Notes under the pieces: model-generated
What the model was told of the DNA's origin: nothing
Database searches by the model: none
The model's input: only the letters and a program-made list of their open reading frames with translations
Shown here: piece by piece, positions 30,101 to 38,464 of the stretch
How positions within the stretch are numbered: the first letter of the stretch is position 1
Layout of the letters: the number at the start of each line of letters is the position of its first letter
Translations under genes and position numbers: made by a program
Assembly (NCBI RefSeq): GCF_022429645.1
Contig: NZ_CP092480.1
Span: 2,152,501-2,216,500, forward strand
From: Lutibacter sp. A80
Lineage (GTDB): Bacteria; Bacteroidota; Bacteroidia; Flavobacteriales; Flavobacteriaceae
Direction: 5' to 3'
Length of the DNA: 64,000 nt

Positions 30101-30448
30101 ATCGGTGGTATCTCCAATGGCTACTTCAACAGTTTGAAATCCTATATAAGATACCACTAAGGTAGTGGAGTTTGCATCTATATTGATACTAAACTTACCA
30201 TCAAAATCCGTAGTTACTCCATTTGAAGTTCCTTTGACAATAATACTAGCTCCTGGTAATGGGGCTCCTTGATCATCGGTAACAATTCCACTTATAATTT
30301 TTTCTTGTTGAGGGATATCTGAAATATCCGAGGCATTTGCTTGAATTTGAAATAAAAATATCAGCAAAAATAATGAGATAAATTTAGTCTTAAAATCAAA
30401 TTCTAAATCATAAAAATATAATCTTTTAAGATTAATAAAGTTTTTCAT
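27188..30448 (-). CDS. SusC/RagA-type TonB-linked outer-membrane receptor
   Basis: 1086 aa, full length. Order: a long N-terminus with signal peptide (ending near FQIQANA), a carboxypeptidase-regulatory-like domain (about 53-130, GIVTDDQGAPLPGASIIVKG ... YIGFQTVEV), TonB-box region (LSEVVVVGYGTQKKVNLTGS), plug domain (SSIYGSRAPFGVILITTKKG) and beta-barrel ending in LTLNF. It imports oligosaccharides together with the SusD encoded 13 nt downstream. Upstream lies a 1.1-kb non-coding region shared with a divergent AraC-type regulator gene. Confidence 0.95.
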   Translation of the reverse strand: MKNFINLKRLYFYDLEFDFKTKFISLFLLIFLFQIQANASDISDIPQQEKIISGIVTDDQGAPLPGASIIVKGTSNGVTTDFDGKFSINIDANSTTLVVSYIGFQTVEVAIGDTTDFVINLKSSAESLSEVVVVGYGTQKKVNLTGSVGTVESETFESRPVQSATQMLQGAVGGLNISSTGGSLEDESTINIRGVATIGDGSTGAPLVLIDGMEGDINSINPQDIENVSVLKDAAASSIYGSRAPFGVILITTKKGRKGLVSVNYNNSFRVSSPINMPDMMDSYTFATYFNDANINGGKSPMFGEERMERILAYQQGTLTASIIPNPNNPERWADGYAEGNANVDWYDALYRDSSFSQEHNLSLRGGGDAITYYLSANFLDQDGLMEFNRDKFNRYTTTAKINAKITDWATVNLSNRFIREDYGRPSKLNNSLFQNLARQGWPVLPLYDPNGYLYSSPSPALGLSEGGRDESQKDWVYQQAQLILKPLEGWEIFGEFNFRSLNNFRHWDVLQTFNHDVSGSPYLKDSASSVYEEASRENYYNTNIYTNYSKTLNEKHNFKVLLGFQSELNKFRELSAERDGVIIPSSPVLDLTSGTDSNGNTVAPSVSGEYQSWATEGFFGRLNYDYDGKYLFEANIRRDGTSRYRDDKRWKTFPSFSAGWNIAKETFWESISADITTFKLRGSWGELGNQNTTNWYPTYVTMPVNTASGDWLVNGSRPNTSSAPGLVSQSLTWERVQSWNVGLDISAFNSRLTSSIDYFTRNTLDMVGPAPELPVALGTSVPKTNNTDLKTYGFELNVAWRDYLDNGLNYQIQLLLSDSQTKITKYPNATNSFDLYREGQLTGEIWGYETIGIAKTDAEMAAHLASLPEGGQNAIGSQWTAGDIMYKDLNNDGKIDSGSWTEDDPGDRKIIGNNTARFPFSINLSADYKGFDARVFFQGIMKRDYFSSSPYFWGASGSGIWWSTGLAEHADYFRADENHYLGQNLDSYYPRPLFNDKNKQSQTRYLQDASYIRMKNIQLGYTLPTEVVEKVGMQKLRIFISGENLWTITNLTSVFDPETIQYGSNGNGNAYPLSKTISAGLTLNF

Positions 30449-31565
30449 ATTTGGTTGTAGTTTAATTATTTAAAATAATTTATTGAACCTTTATATATTT
30501 AGCAATTGTTAACTTAACAATACCATATAAGGCTGATTTTAATAATAGTAGTAGTTTAATAGTAGTTTTTACATCATATAATTAAAGTTTTAAAGTGATT
30601 AGTATTAAATTACAGCAAAATCATGTTTAGTTTTAATCTCTTGTACTTAAATCCTAAAACCAAAGTTCATATCTACATACTCAATTGTTGATTCATTATA
30701 AATAACTCTTGAGAATATTAATAGTTGACTAAGGAGTTACGATATTCTATCTGTTAAAGACTAAAACTCTAGTATTGAAACTAATTTTACCATACCATCA
30801 CTACAACCTGAGAATATAGTAGTGACAGTAAAATTGATTTTGTTGTTTTCATAATTATTATAATTATTGTTGTTTGGTTTTGTTACTACATTAAAATTCA
30901 CTTTTAAATATTTAAGAATTAAATACTACTTATTATTTAAAACACAGATAATTCCTTAAAAGTAGATTACACTATAATATATTTGAATTATGTTTATTAA
31001 ATTAAAAAACAAATAGATTCAAATAATAAAATAAAGGATATTAAATAACTTATCCTCATACAAACTTACATCAAAAACAAAACAAAAAAATAGAGATAAA
31101 AACTGAATATATGGACAATAATACTTTTTTATAAGATCGAATAAAATTTTAATACTTAAAAAAAGAAGTAAAAATTTTAAGTAAAAAAAATAGAGATACT
31201 TTAATAAAAAAAATAACATATAAGAAAAACCAAATCAACAAACACTTTCCTAAAGAAAAAAATACTTAGTTTTACAACGATTTAGAAGAAACAGTTATAA
31301 TTAGTTTATAGCAAATTTTAAAAAAATTAAAAAAAATTTATTTTTTTAACACTACCTTTACTAAAACACACTTAAATTTAAGGAACGAAATTAAATTAAA
31401 TAATAATATAGATAATTTCACTCTGTTATTTTATGAAGATAAATGGAAAAAATAAGACACTATCTTTAAAGCTGATTTTATTTAAGATTTTAATTATACT
31501 TGTTTTCACTTGTTAAAATTCAATTATAAATAACACAAGAAAACTTAAATACAAAAATTCAAATA
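30449..31565. other. 1.1-kb AT-rich region between divergent susC and araC-type genes
   Basis: No credible gene: reading frames here (for example 31019-31219 on the - strand) are low-complexity runs of Phe, Leu and Lys. It holds the inverted repeat at 30783-30835. The region should contain the promoters of both flanking genes, but no clear TTG-N19-TAnnTTTG match was identified on either strand. Confidence 0.5.
30783..30835. repeat. interrupted inverted repeat upstream of susC
   Basis: Outer arms AATTTTAC (30783-30790) and GTAAAATT (30828-30835), inner arms TCACTAC (30798-30804) and GTAGTGA (30819-30825). It could be an operator or an RNA hairpin at the start of a long leader. Confidence 0.5.
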
Positions 31566-32456
31566 ATGAATAATACTACTTTAAGAGATGGCTTTATAGG
31601 CCAAAAGATGATAGCATTACCAAAAACAATAATAAACATTACAAAAGAAAACCCAGTTACCAATAATTTTTACATAAGTGACTTAGGCTACTACCCAGAG
31701 GCAAGTCATCATTACCGAATAAGGGAAAAAGGTGCTAGCCAATATATTTTTATATATTGCACTAAAGGTAGAGGAGAAATCACACTAAATAGAGAAAAAA
31801 CTCTAATTTCCCCTAACCAATTTTTCATAATCCCAAAAAACACACCACATGAATATAAAGCTAACGATATAGATCCTTGGAGTATTTATTGGTTTCACTT
31901 TAACGGAGTAATAGCTCCTCAACTATACGATAGATATATTACTACAAATTCAAATAATTATAAAAATGCACCTTTTTCTATTGAAAAAATTAAACTTTTC
32001 GAAAAAATATTTAGTTCATTTGATCGAAACTATTTAGAAAACCATCTAGAATACGCTAACCTGTTAAGTTTAAACTTTATAAGCTCTTTTATCTATCATG
32101 ATTTTGAGCTGACTATTAAAATGAGTAATAATGACACCTTAGTAGACTCAATAAAAAAAGACTTATTAAACAATTTAGATAAAAATTTTACTCTGGATGA
32201 AATTGCCTCTAAATTTAACTATTCAAAATCTTATTTACATACCAAATTTAAATTGGACACTGGATATCCCATATTAGTTTTTTTTAATTTAAAGAAAATT
32301 CAAAAAGCTTGTGAATATTTAAATTATACAGATTTAAGCATAAAAGAAATCAGCTTCAAACTTGGATTTGAAGACCCTTTATACTTTTCAAGAGTTTTTA
32401 AAAATTTAATGGGGAAATCACCAAGAACTTACAAAAAAAGCCAACGTAAATTATAA
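31566..32456 (+). CDS. AraC family transcriptional regulator with cupin-like sensor
   Basis: 296 aa. The N-terminal part is a cupin-like sugar-binding domain (KGRGEITLNREKTLISPNQF, IPKNTPHEY, about 65-105). The C-terminal 100 residues are the double HTH of AraC proteins (FTLDEIASKFNYSKSYLHTKFK; LSIKEISFKLGFEDPLYFSRVFKNLMGKSPRTYKK). No signal or membrane segments, so it is a one-component cytoplasmic sensor. It is divergent from the susCD operon and is the obvious candidate regulator of that locus and its glycosidase/transporter genes (inference). Confidence 0.9.
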   Translation: MNNTTLRDGFIGQKMIALPKTIINITKENPVTNNFYISDLGYYPEASHHYRIREKGASQYIFIYCTKGRGEITLNREKTLISPNQFFIIPKNTPHEYKANDIDPWSIYWFHFNGVIAPQLYDRYITTNSNNYKNAPFSIEKIKLFEKIFSSFDRNYLENHLEYANLLSLNFISSFIYHDFELTIKMSNNDTLVDSIKKDLLNNLDKNFTLDEIASKFNYSKSYLHTKFKLDTGYPILVFFNLKKIQKACEYLNYTDLSIKEISFKLGFEDPLYFSRVFKNLMGKSPRTYKKSQRKL

Positions 32457-32907
32457 AACACTTTAAATTAACCCTCTTAATATACAATTATAAATAAAAA
32501 TAAGCACTCCCCAAATAAAGGAAGGCTTATATAATTTTAAACATTTTATATAAAAACACCAAAGTAAAAAACCTCCTGGCATTAAATAAAAAAGTTTTCA
32601 AAAAGAGTTACCACTTTTATTTATAATATATAGTCAACCCTCAGGCACAAGAGCATCTATAATTACCCTAATTTAACCTTAACAAATATATTTATAATCA
32701 ATAGTTGAAATAGTGTTTAAAGTATTATTTAAACCAAGTATTAACGTTACTATTGATGGTTTATGTATATGAGTAGTAAATGTGCTTAATTAGTGTAGTA
32801 TTGAAGGAGTTACACATCTTTAAAAATCCAATTAATTATAAGGTTATGACAAAAATCATTGGTATATTATTTGAAAACATCTAATTTTAGATATAAATTC
32901 ATTTGCT
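32457..32907. other. intergenic region
   Basis: 451 bp, AT-rich; no gene, repeat or convincing promoter seen. Confidence 0.4.
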
Positions 32908-33399
32908 ATGAAATATGTTTTTATTTTAATTCTTTTCCTATTTAGTATCTTTTCCTTTTCTCAACAATTAGAAGTTGATGAGTTAGTTGAAATTTTCAAA
33001 ACTAACTATTCAAAAGTAGAACCGCTATTGATTAATAATGGTTTTGATTTCAAAGGTGAAGACAACAGTAAATATCCGTTACATGAGATAACTTTTAGTA
33101 CAAACAGTAAATATATTTCTGAAGTTGAAACTATTGTTTTTATTTATTCTAAAAATGATTTATCATTAACTAAAAATAAAGTGATTTATATGTTTAAAGG
33201 AAAACAAAAACACAATAATTTAGTTAAACACTTAATTAGCAGTGATTTTGAATATTTGGATAGTCTTAATTCAGAAGATATGCTTGTGAAGTACTATACA
33301 CGAAAAACTGATAATCCAAAAATTTATATATCCGCATCTATCTTCATTGTACAAGATTATTTTTATTCATTAATATTTGAATTTACCATAATTGAATAA
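32908..33399 (+). CDS. hypothetical exported protein
   Basis: 163 aa, with an N-terminal signal peptide (LILFLFSIFSFSQQ). The mature part is a small alpha/beta protein with no recognised motif and no Cys. It is followed 30 nt later by another unknown gene on the same strand. Base composition and lysine-rich coding are like the neighbours. Function unknown. Confidence 0.6.
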   Translation: MKYVFILILFLFSIFSFSQQLEVDELVEIFKTNYSKVEPLLINNGFDFKGEDNSKYPLHEITFSTNSKYISEVETIVFIYSKNDLSLTKNKVIYMFKGKQKHNNLVKHLISSDFEYLDSLNSEDMLVKYYTRKTDNPKIYISASIFIVQDYFYSLIFEFTIIE

Positions 33400-33429
33400 A
33401 GAAAATATAGTTTAAAACTATAATGTGAT

Positions 33430-34248
33430 ATGGCAACAATTGAGTCAATAACAATTACGTTATATAACGGTTTATACCCTTATGTAGCCAACAGAAATAA
33501 AAAGGCTTACAGAGAAGAGTTTGAGAAAAGAAAAACATTCAACACTAAATTTGCTTTAGAGTTTTTCCCTAAATACATTGACTTTGAAAAGTGGTCTAAA
33601 AACCCAAAAGACCCTTACGATATGCTTTTAATTAATTATTGGATGATTGAGGTCCCAATTGTAGGGTTAAAATATACTAACTTGTATGGCAGTTATCTAA
33701 ATGGAAATAGAATACTAAATAAACACTTAAAAAATAAAACTAATTCTCCAATAAAAATTAGAAACATAAAAAAAAAGAAAATAAAACCAACAAAAGCAGA
33801 AATCCCGATTCTTAGCGAAAGTCTTTTAGAATTGTTAAATGAAAAACCTAAGAAAAGAGCCAAGACGAGAACCAAAACAAGAAAAATAAAAAGTGAGTTT
33901 AATAATAAACAGATGCTCCTTCACTTTGCTGATATTACTGATGAAATAGAATTAAAATTATCTAAAACTAGTACTGATAAAAAAGAATTTAATATTCTAT
34001 TTAACAAAAATATCATTCCCATAAATAGCGACTTATTAGTATTTGCTCTTGCTTATTTTGAATTAGAAAAAAAATACAGATTAGAAGCAAAATCACTTAT
34101 GACAAGGCTCTTACCTGTCGCAAAGGAAAAAGACCCAAGGTATAATGAAAATGATTTAAAAATATTTTTTAAAGAAATAGTTAATCAAAAGAAATATTTA
34201 GATGAAAAAGAAAAATTTAAAAAGCGTGTAGTATGGATAAAAAAATAA
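33430..34248 (+). CDS. hypothetical protein with basic linker
   Basis: 272 aa, no signal peptide. Residues 1-95 are one unit (FNTKFALEFFPKYIDFEKW...). Residues 95-155 are a very basic Lys/Arg-rich linker (IRNIKKKKIKPTK, KKRAKTRTKTRKIK), then a helical C-terminus. The basic stretch could bind nucleic acid, but no family is recognised. Its end overlaps the start of the next gene by 16 nt, so the two may be coupled. Confidence 0.55.
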   Translation: MATIESITITLYNGLYPYVANRNKKAYREEFEKRKTFNTKFALEFFPKYIDFEKWSKNPKDPYDMLLINYWMIEVPIVGLKYTNLYGSYLNGNRILNKHLKNKTNSPIKIRNIKKKKIKPTKAEIPILSESLLELLNEKPKKRAKTRTKTRKIKSEFNNKQMLLHFADITDEIELKLSKTSTDKKEFNILFNKNIIPINSDLLVFALAYFELEKKYRLEAKSLMTRLLPVAKEKDPRYNENDLKIFFKEIVNQKKYLDEKEKFKKRVVWIKK

Positions 34249-34601
34249 TTATATTATTTCTTTTAGGTGCTGCAATACTAACATCGTGCAAAGAAAACTG
34301 TCAAGACTTACCTAGTAGTTTTGAAAATTATCAACAAGCAAAGGCTTTAGTATTGAGTGCTAATTATAAACATTCTTATAAAGCAGATACATCAGATAGC
34401 CCTTGGATTACTTCTGCAAAATACTTGAGTTGTAATAATGTCTCAGGTTTTTTTGTTATGAAAATACGTAATAAGACTTACATCTATCAAAATATGCCTC
34501 ATCCTGTTTGGGAAAATTTCACAAAATCAGATTCAAAAGGAAGGTTTTATAATAAAAAAATAAAAGGTCGATACCAATTGAAATTGACTAAAAGAAAATA
34601 G
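34233..34601 (+). CDS. KTSC-domain-like lipoprotein
   Basis: 122 aa. The lipoprotein signal ends at Cys19 (AILTSC). Residues 60-118 resemble the KTSC domain: SAKYLSCNNVSGFFVMKI followed by TYIYQNMPHPVWENFTKSDS and GRFYNKKIKGRYQ. This domain is found in many bacterial and phage proteins of unknown role. It overlaps the preceding gene by 16 nt. Confidence 0.6.
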   Translation: MDKKIIILFLLGAAILTSCKENCQDLPSSFENYQQAKALVLSANYKHSYKADTSDSPWITSAKYLSCNNVSGFFVMKIRNKTYIYQNMPHPVWENFTKSDSKGRFYNKKIKGRYQLKLTKRK

Positions 34602-34632
34602 GATTAACTAAATATTTAATAATAAAGGTGAA

Positions 34633-34887
34633 ATGAAAAATTTATTTATTAAAGTTGTATTAACGATTATAGCCATTGGAGTTTGGGCTAATATTTATCA
34701 GAACCAAAAAATAATTAATAACCAATTAAGCAAAAAACCTCAAAAGGTAATAGTTTTAAACCAAGTTGATGTTACTGGAGAAGTCGAAATTGAAAACGAA
34801 GTTGATATAAACATATCAAAAATTGGTGGTGATGAAACGTGGTCTAGAAACGGGAGACTCGTAGTTGATGACTATTGGAATGATTGA
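34633..34887 (+). CDS. hypothetical small membrane-anchored protein
   Basis: 84 aa with one N-terminal hydrophobic segment (VVLTIIAIGVWANIY) and a hydrophilic tail containing VDVTGEVEIENEVDINI and a Trp-rich C-terminus. It is 31 nt after the KTSC-like gene and is the last gene before the integrated element. No function can be given. Confidence 0.5.
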   Translation: MKNLFIKVVLTIIAIGVWANIYQNQKIINNQLSKKPQKVIVLNQVDVTGEVEIENEVDINISKIGGDETWSRNGRLVVDDYWND

Positions 34888-35046
34888 AAAAGTATTTTAA
34901 AATTGAATAGATATAAGAAAAATAAATTTATCGTACAGAAACCATACAACTTGAACCCTATAAAAAACTCTTAACCAAAAAAGTTAATTGCCAGTAAACA
35001 TACTTATTTTTAAATTACTGACTAAATACTGACTAGATTAGAAATA

Positions 35047-35091
35047 AGAAATCCATAACTGCTTAATTAAAAGTTTGTTACGGATTTTCTT
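35047..35091 (-). terminator. displaced original terminator of tRNA-Leu
   Basis: Imperfect dyad with arms around AGAAATCCATAAC (35047-35059) and GTTACGGATTTTCT (35077-35090), placed on the - strand directly after the displaced 3' piece of tRNA-Leu. It fits the terminator that followed the tRNA gene before the element inserted. Confidence 0.6.
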
Positions 35092-35092
35092 G

Positions 35093-35107
35093 GTACTCGA
35101 GATGGGA
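35093..35107 (-). other. left attachment site: displaced tRNA-Leu 3' end
   Basis: GTACTCGAGATGGGA is identical to 53283-53297, which is the last 14 nt of the tRNA-Leu gene (- strand) plus one flanking base. The integrase gene starts 161 nt inside. The geometry (intact tRNA at one end, 3' fragment at the other, same orientation) is that of tRNA-targeting integration. Confidence 0.8.
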
Positions 35108-35253
35108 GTACCTATAAAGTTAATCATAGTTTTATGCATTTTAACTCATTGATAATTAGTAATAAGAAATTTACTTAACCATCTTAAATTAAGTTTTATT
35201 AACTTTCTAAAATATTTATCCCCCTATTAGAACCCCTATTCAATTAACTTTAC

Positions 35254-35261
35254 TATATTTG
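35254..35261 (+). promoter_or_regulatory. -7 element of the integrase promoter
   Basis: TATATTTG is a perfect TAnnTTTG match only 7 nt before the integrase ATG, which would give an almost leaderless mRNA. No TTG is found at the usual -33 distance, so strength is uncertain. Confidence 0.4.
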
Positions 35262-35268
35262 AATATAT

Positions 35269-36504
35269 ATGAAAGTTTCATTTAGTTTAAGAAAGGATAA
35301 AATAGATAAACAAGGCTTGATCCCTGTTAGAATGCTTATTTCACATAATGGCATTAGAATAAGAAAAGTTGTCCCTAATGTAAAAGTTAAAGAGAAAGAT
35401 TGGGTAAAGAAAAGCCAGAGAGTAAAATCACCTTTAAAATCTCAAGAATACAATTATTATATTGAATACAACAAAATTATAGAAGACTTAGAATCACGAG
35501 TTAAAGAAATTTTCAGATTTATTCTTTTAAATAACATTAATCCAACTGAAGATTATTTATTAAAAAAAATTGAATCTAATGAGGAAGTACATTTAACATT
35601 TGATTTTATGACCTGCTTTCAAGAATTTATTGATAAAAATAAAAGTATTAAGGCAGAACGAACAATTAAGTCCTATGTTACAACTAAAAATTTCATACAG
35701 GACTATATAGATTATTTTAATGAGCCTTTAAACTTCGAAGATCTTGATTTTGATTTTTTTGAAAAATTTAGAATTTACTCTTTTGATATAAAAAACACAA
35801 AAAACAACTATTTTTCTAAACTTATAGGAATTCTTAAAACATTTATGTCTTGGGCTTTTGAAAAAGAATATCATACGAATCTAAATTTTAAAAAATTTAA
35901 AGCCAGCGAAGATGAAACAGAGGTTATTTATTTAACAATGGAAGAATTAATGAACCTCTATAAATTTGAATTCGATTCAGATAGGTTAAGTCACGTAAGA
36001 GATGTTTACTGTTTTGGATGTTTCACAGGTCTGAGGTTCAGTGACTTAAAAGTTTTAAGAACCTCTAATATTTTTGAAGATCACTTAATGCTGAATATTG
36101 TAAAAACCAAAACAATTGGACATAAAGTACCATTGAACCAATATTCAAAGTCTATTTTAGAAAAATATAAAGACACTATTTACGAGCCATTACCAGTCAT
36201 TTCAAGTCAAAAATTTAATAAGTACATAAAAGAGTGTTGTGAAAAAGTTAAAATAACAACACCTACAATTATTACAAGATATATAGGGCAAAAAATAGTA
36301 AATAAAACTGTTCCAAAATATGAAGTAATTACGAGTCACACAGCACGTAAAACATTTGTAACCAACTCTTTAATACTAGGCATGAAAGAAATGATTGTTA
36401 GAAATATTACTGGACATAAGAAAGAAGAATCATTTAGAAAATATGTAAAAATCGCTGAAGATTTTAAGAAACAAGAAATGGATAATACATGGAATAAGAT
36501 ATAA
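35269..36504 (+). CDS. tyrosine recombinase (element integrase)
   Basis: 411 aa. Residues 1-100 are an arm-type DNA-binding region, 110-210 a SAM-like core-binding domain and 220-405 the catalytic domain. The catalytic residues are in place: R256 (GLRFSDL), H357-x-x-R360 (HTARKTF), H383 (ITGHKK) and nucleophile Y392 (FRKYVKI). It should drive integration into and excision from the tRNA-Leu 3' end. It sits 161 nt inside the left attachment copy. The unknown 474-aa gene starts 10 nt after its stop. Confidence 0.93.
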   Translation: MKVSFSLRKDKIDKQGLIPVRMLISHNGIRIRKVVPNVKVKEKDWVKKSQRVKSPLKSQEYNYYIEYNKIIEDLESRVKEIFRFILLNNINPTEDYLLKKIESNEEVHLTFDFMTCFQEFIDKNKSIKAERTIKSYVTTKNFIQDYIDYFNEPLNFEDLDFDFFEKFRIYSFDIKNTKNNYFSKLIGILKTFMSWAFEKEYHTNLNFKKFKASEDETEVIYLTMEELMNLYKFEFDSDRLSHVRDVYCFGCFTGLRFSDLKVLRTSNIFEDHLMLNIVKTKTIGHKVPLNQYSKSILEKYKDTIYEPLPVISSQKFNKYIKECCEKVKITTPTIITRYIGQKIVNKTVPKYEVITSHTARKTFVTNSLILGMKEMIVRNITGHKKEESFRKYVKIAEDFKKQEMDNTWNKI

Positions 36505-36514
36505 AGACTGAAAA

Positions 36515-37939
36515 ATGAAAAAGAAAATTTTTTTAATAAAGCGCAATGAAAAAATTCTACTTGAAGACCCTAATCCAGAGGCTTTTACATTAGACATCAA
36601 TAAACTAAAAGATAAATACCCAATTATAGAAGAGTCTAATCACAAGAAATTCAGGGATAAATACTCTAATTACATTACTCATGAATTCACACCTCACTCA
36701 GAAATTTCTTATGATAATATATATAAGATTATTTTCAGTAAAAATCTTGGTATAATACCTCTTTGTAATAATTTTTTAGAACATATTTATAGTCTTCCAC
36801 CAATAACGAAGATAATATCTATATTAAATCATGCGGTTGCATTAGAAAAAGAGAGATTAATTTATACTGAAGTAGGGAAAATAGCTCTTACAGAATTTGA
36901 AAGGTATTTAGATGATGAATTAGATATTCCTTCTAAAAATCCAAAGAGTTTGTATAATCTTTATTCTAAATGTTCATTTAATGAGGTTGAAGAACTACAA
37001 TGTAAAAGTGTTTATTTCCATACTTTCTATTTCTGTACATTAGGAGAGAAAATACCAAAAGAAATGGAAAATATATTTGAATTTTACGATTTAAAAAATT
37101 ATCAAAAGAGAATTGAAAATAAGATTTCAATAATTAATCAAGATAGCGAACTCTTAATGTTTAGCCCTTTACTATATGATTTTAATCAATGGTCTAAATT
37201 AATACATTACGAATTTTCAATAATAACGAATGAATATTTAAGATTATTATTTAAAAAAAAAATATTGAGTTCTCTCAATCAGTTAAAAAATAGAATTGGG
37301 TATGATAAAATTCCAAACCTACATAATGATAGAGTACATATACATGGGAAAATCTATTTTACACCTTCTGATATAATTAAACCTAGATTTGAAAACCCAC
37401 TATTAAAATATATAGATTTTATTAAAAATTTTATATTTGATAATTCTTCACCATCTAATAATAATCAATTAATCTCAAAATTAGGTAGAAAAGTTAATAA
37501 GAAAATACCCCTTAATGTTAGTCCAAAAAAACTAAATTCTATTTTTTTAAATTTTTTTAAAATAAATATGATATCTATTGATGATGATATTGAAAGTAGA
37601 ATTAAGCGCTTTATAAAAAACTGTTTTGACATAAAGCCAAAGTATTCTTTTGAATCAAAATCAATTGAAACAATTAATTTTTTAGATTTTGATTTAAGAG
37701 AAAAATTATCAAAACTTTTATATGTTTTAAACGAAATAAATATTATTACATACAATAGTTCAAGACATCTATATTTAATTTTAATAATTGAATTAAAAAA
37801 TAATAATAACGAGAATATAGGGCTTAGTGAAAGCACTTTAAAGCCATTATTTCAGGAATTAAAAAATGAAAAAATCAAGATTAATAACATAATTAAAGAG
37901 ATTGGTTTTGAAAGCCAAACAACCTTGAAAAACCTTTAA
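36515..37939 (+). CDS. hypothetical protein of the element core
   Basis: 474 aa, no signal or membrane segment; rich in Lys, Ile and Asn. It is mostly helical by composition. Around residues 345-440 there is a segment with regular hydrophobic spacing (IPLNVSPKKLNSIFLNFF ... FDLREKLSKLLYVLNEINII) and a C-terminal STLKPLFQELKNEKIKI stretch. The position, 10 nt after the integrase and before an excisionase-like gene, resembles RteC-type regulators of Bacteroidota elements, but the sequence gives no firm match. It may regulate excision. Confidence 0.55.
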   Translation: MKKKIFLIKRNEKILLEDPNPEAFTLDINKLKDKYPIIEESNHKKFRDKYSNYITHEFTPHSEISYDNIYKIIFSKNLGIIPLCNNFLEHIYSLPPITKIISILNHAVALEKERLIYTEVGKIALTEFERYLDDELDIPSKNPKSLYNLYSKCSFNEVEELQCKSVYFHTFYFCTLGEKIPKEMENIFEFYDLKNYQKRIENKISIINQDSELLMFSPLLYDFNQWSKLIHYEFSIITNEYLRLLFKKKILSSLNQLKNRIGYDKIPNLHNDRVHIHGKIYFTPSDIIKPRFENPLLKYIDFIKNFIFDNSSPSNNNQLISKLGRKVNKKIPLNVSPKKLNSIFLNFFKINMISIDDDIESRIKRFIKNCFDIKPKYSFESKSIETINFLDFDLREKLSKLLYVLNEINIITYNSSRHLYLILIIELKNNNNENIGLSESTLKPLFQELKNEKIKINNIIKEIGFESQTTLKNL

Positions 37940-38103
37940 TCTGTATAACCAAGCAAATGCCCTTTTTAAAAAAAATTCCCTCCTTTAATCTATTATAAAC
38001 ATTGAGTTTATGGTAACCAAAAAAAATTGGTTACTTGTTAACTCTGTTGTTTAATCCAAACTTTGCCAAAAGAAATTTAAGTTTAATTAAAACTAATATC
38101 AAT

Positions 38104-38415
38104 ATGGCAAATAATGTATTATTCTACACACACACAAAAGACGACTTAAAAAGAACCGTTCGGTTAATCCTTAACGAGCTAAGGCAAACTGAATTAATTG
38201 ATTCATCAATACCTATAGATGATGAAAAACTAAGTCAGTCAGCTGCTGCTCAATTATTAGGCATATCAATAACCTCTATAATCTCCTGGAGAAAATCAGG
38301 GAAAATTCCAAGAGATGCGTATATGCGTATTGGTAGACCCATTTTTTATTCAAAGAAAAAACTTTTAGAATACGCAAGAAAAGACAAGAGTTTAGTTACT
38401 CCTAGTCGAAAATAA
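38104..38415 (+). CDS. excisionase-like helix-turn-helix protein
   Basis: 103 aa from the ATG at 38104; an in-frame ATG at 38035 adds 23 residues of low family character. The C-terminal half is a MerR-like winged HTH of the excisionase family (KLSQSAAAQLLGISITSIISWRKSGKIP, then IGRPIFYSKKKLLEYAR). In Bacteroidota elements this type of gene lies between integrase and replication genes and helps excision or regulates the replication module. Confidence 0.8.
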   Translation: MANNVLFYTHTKDDLKRTVRLILNELRQTELIDSSIPIDDEKLSQSAAAQLLGISITSIISWRKSGKIPRDAYMRIGRPIFYSKKKLLEYARKDKSLVTPSRK

Positions 38416-38464
38416 AAAATTATAAATTTTTCTTACTTAAATATCAATTAATAAAATTAATAGT

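Noticed and set aside
31019-31219. 66-aa frame on the - strand rich in Phe and Leu
   Set aside because: Low-complexity translation of an A-rich non-coding stretch without neighbours or a promoter.
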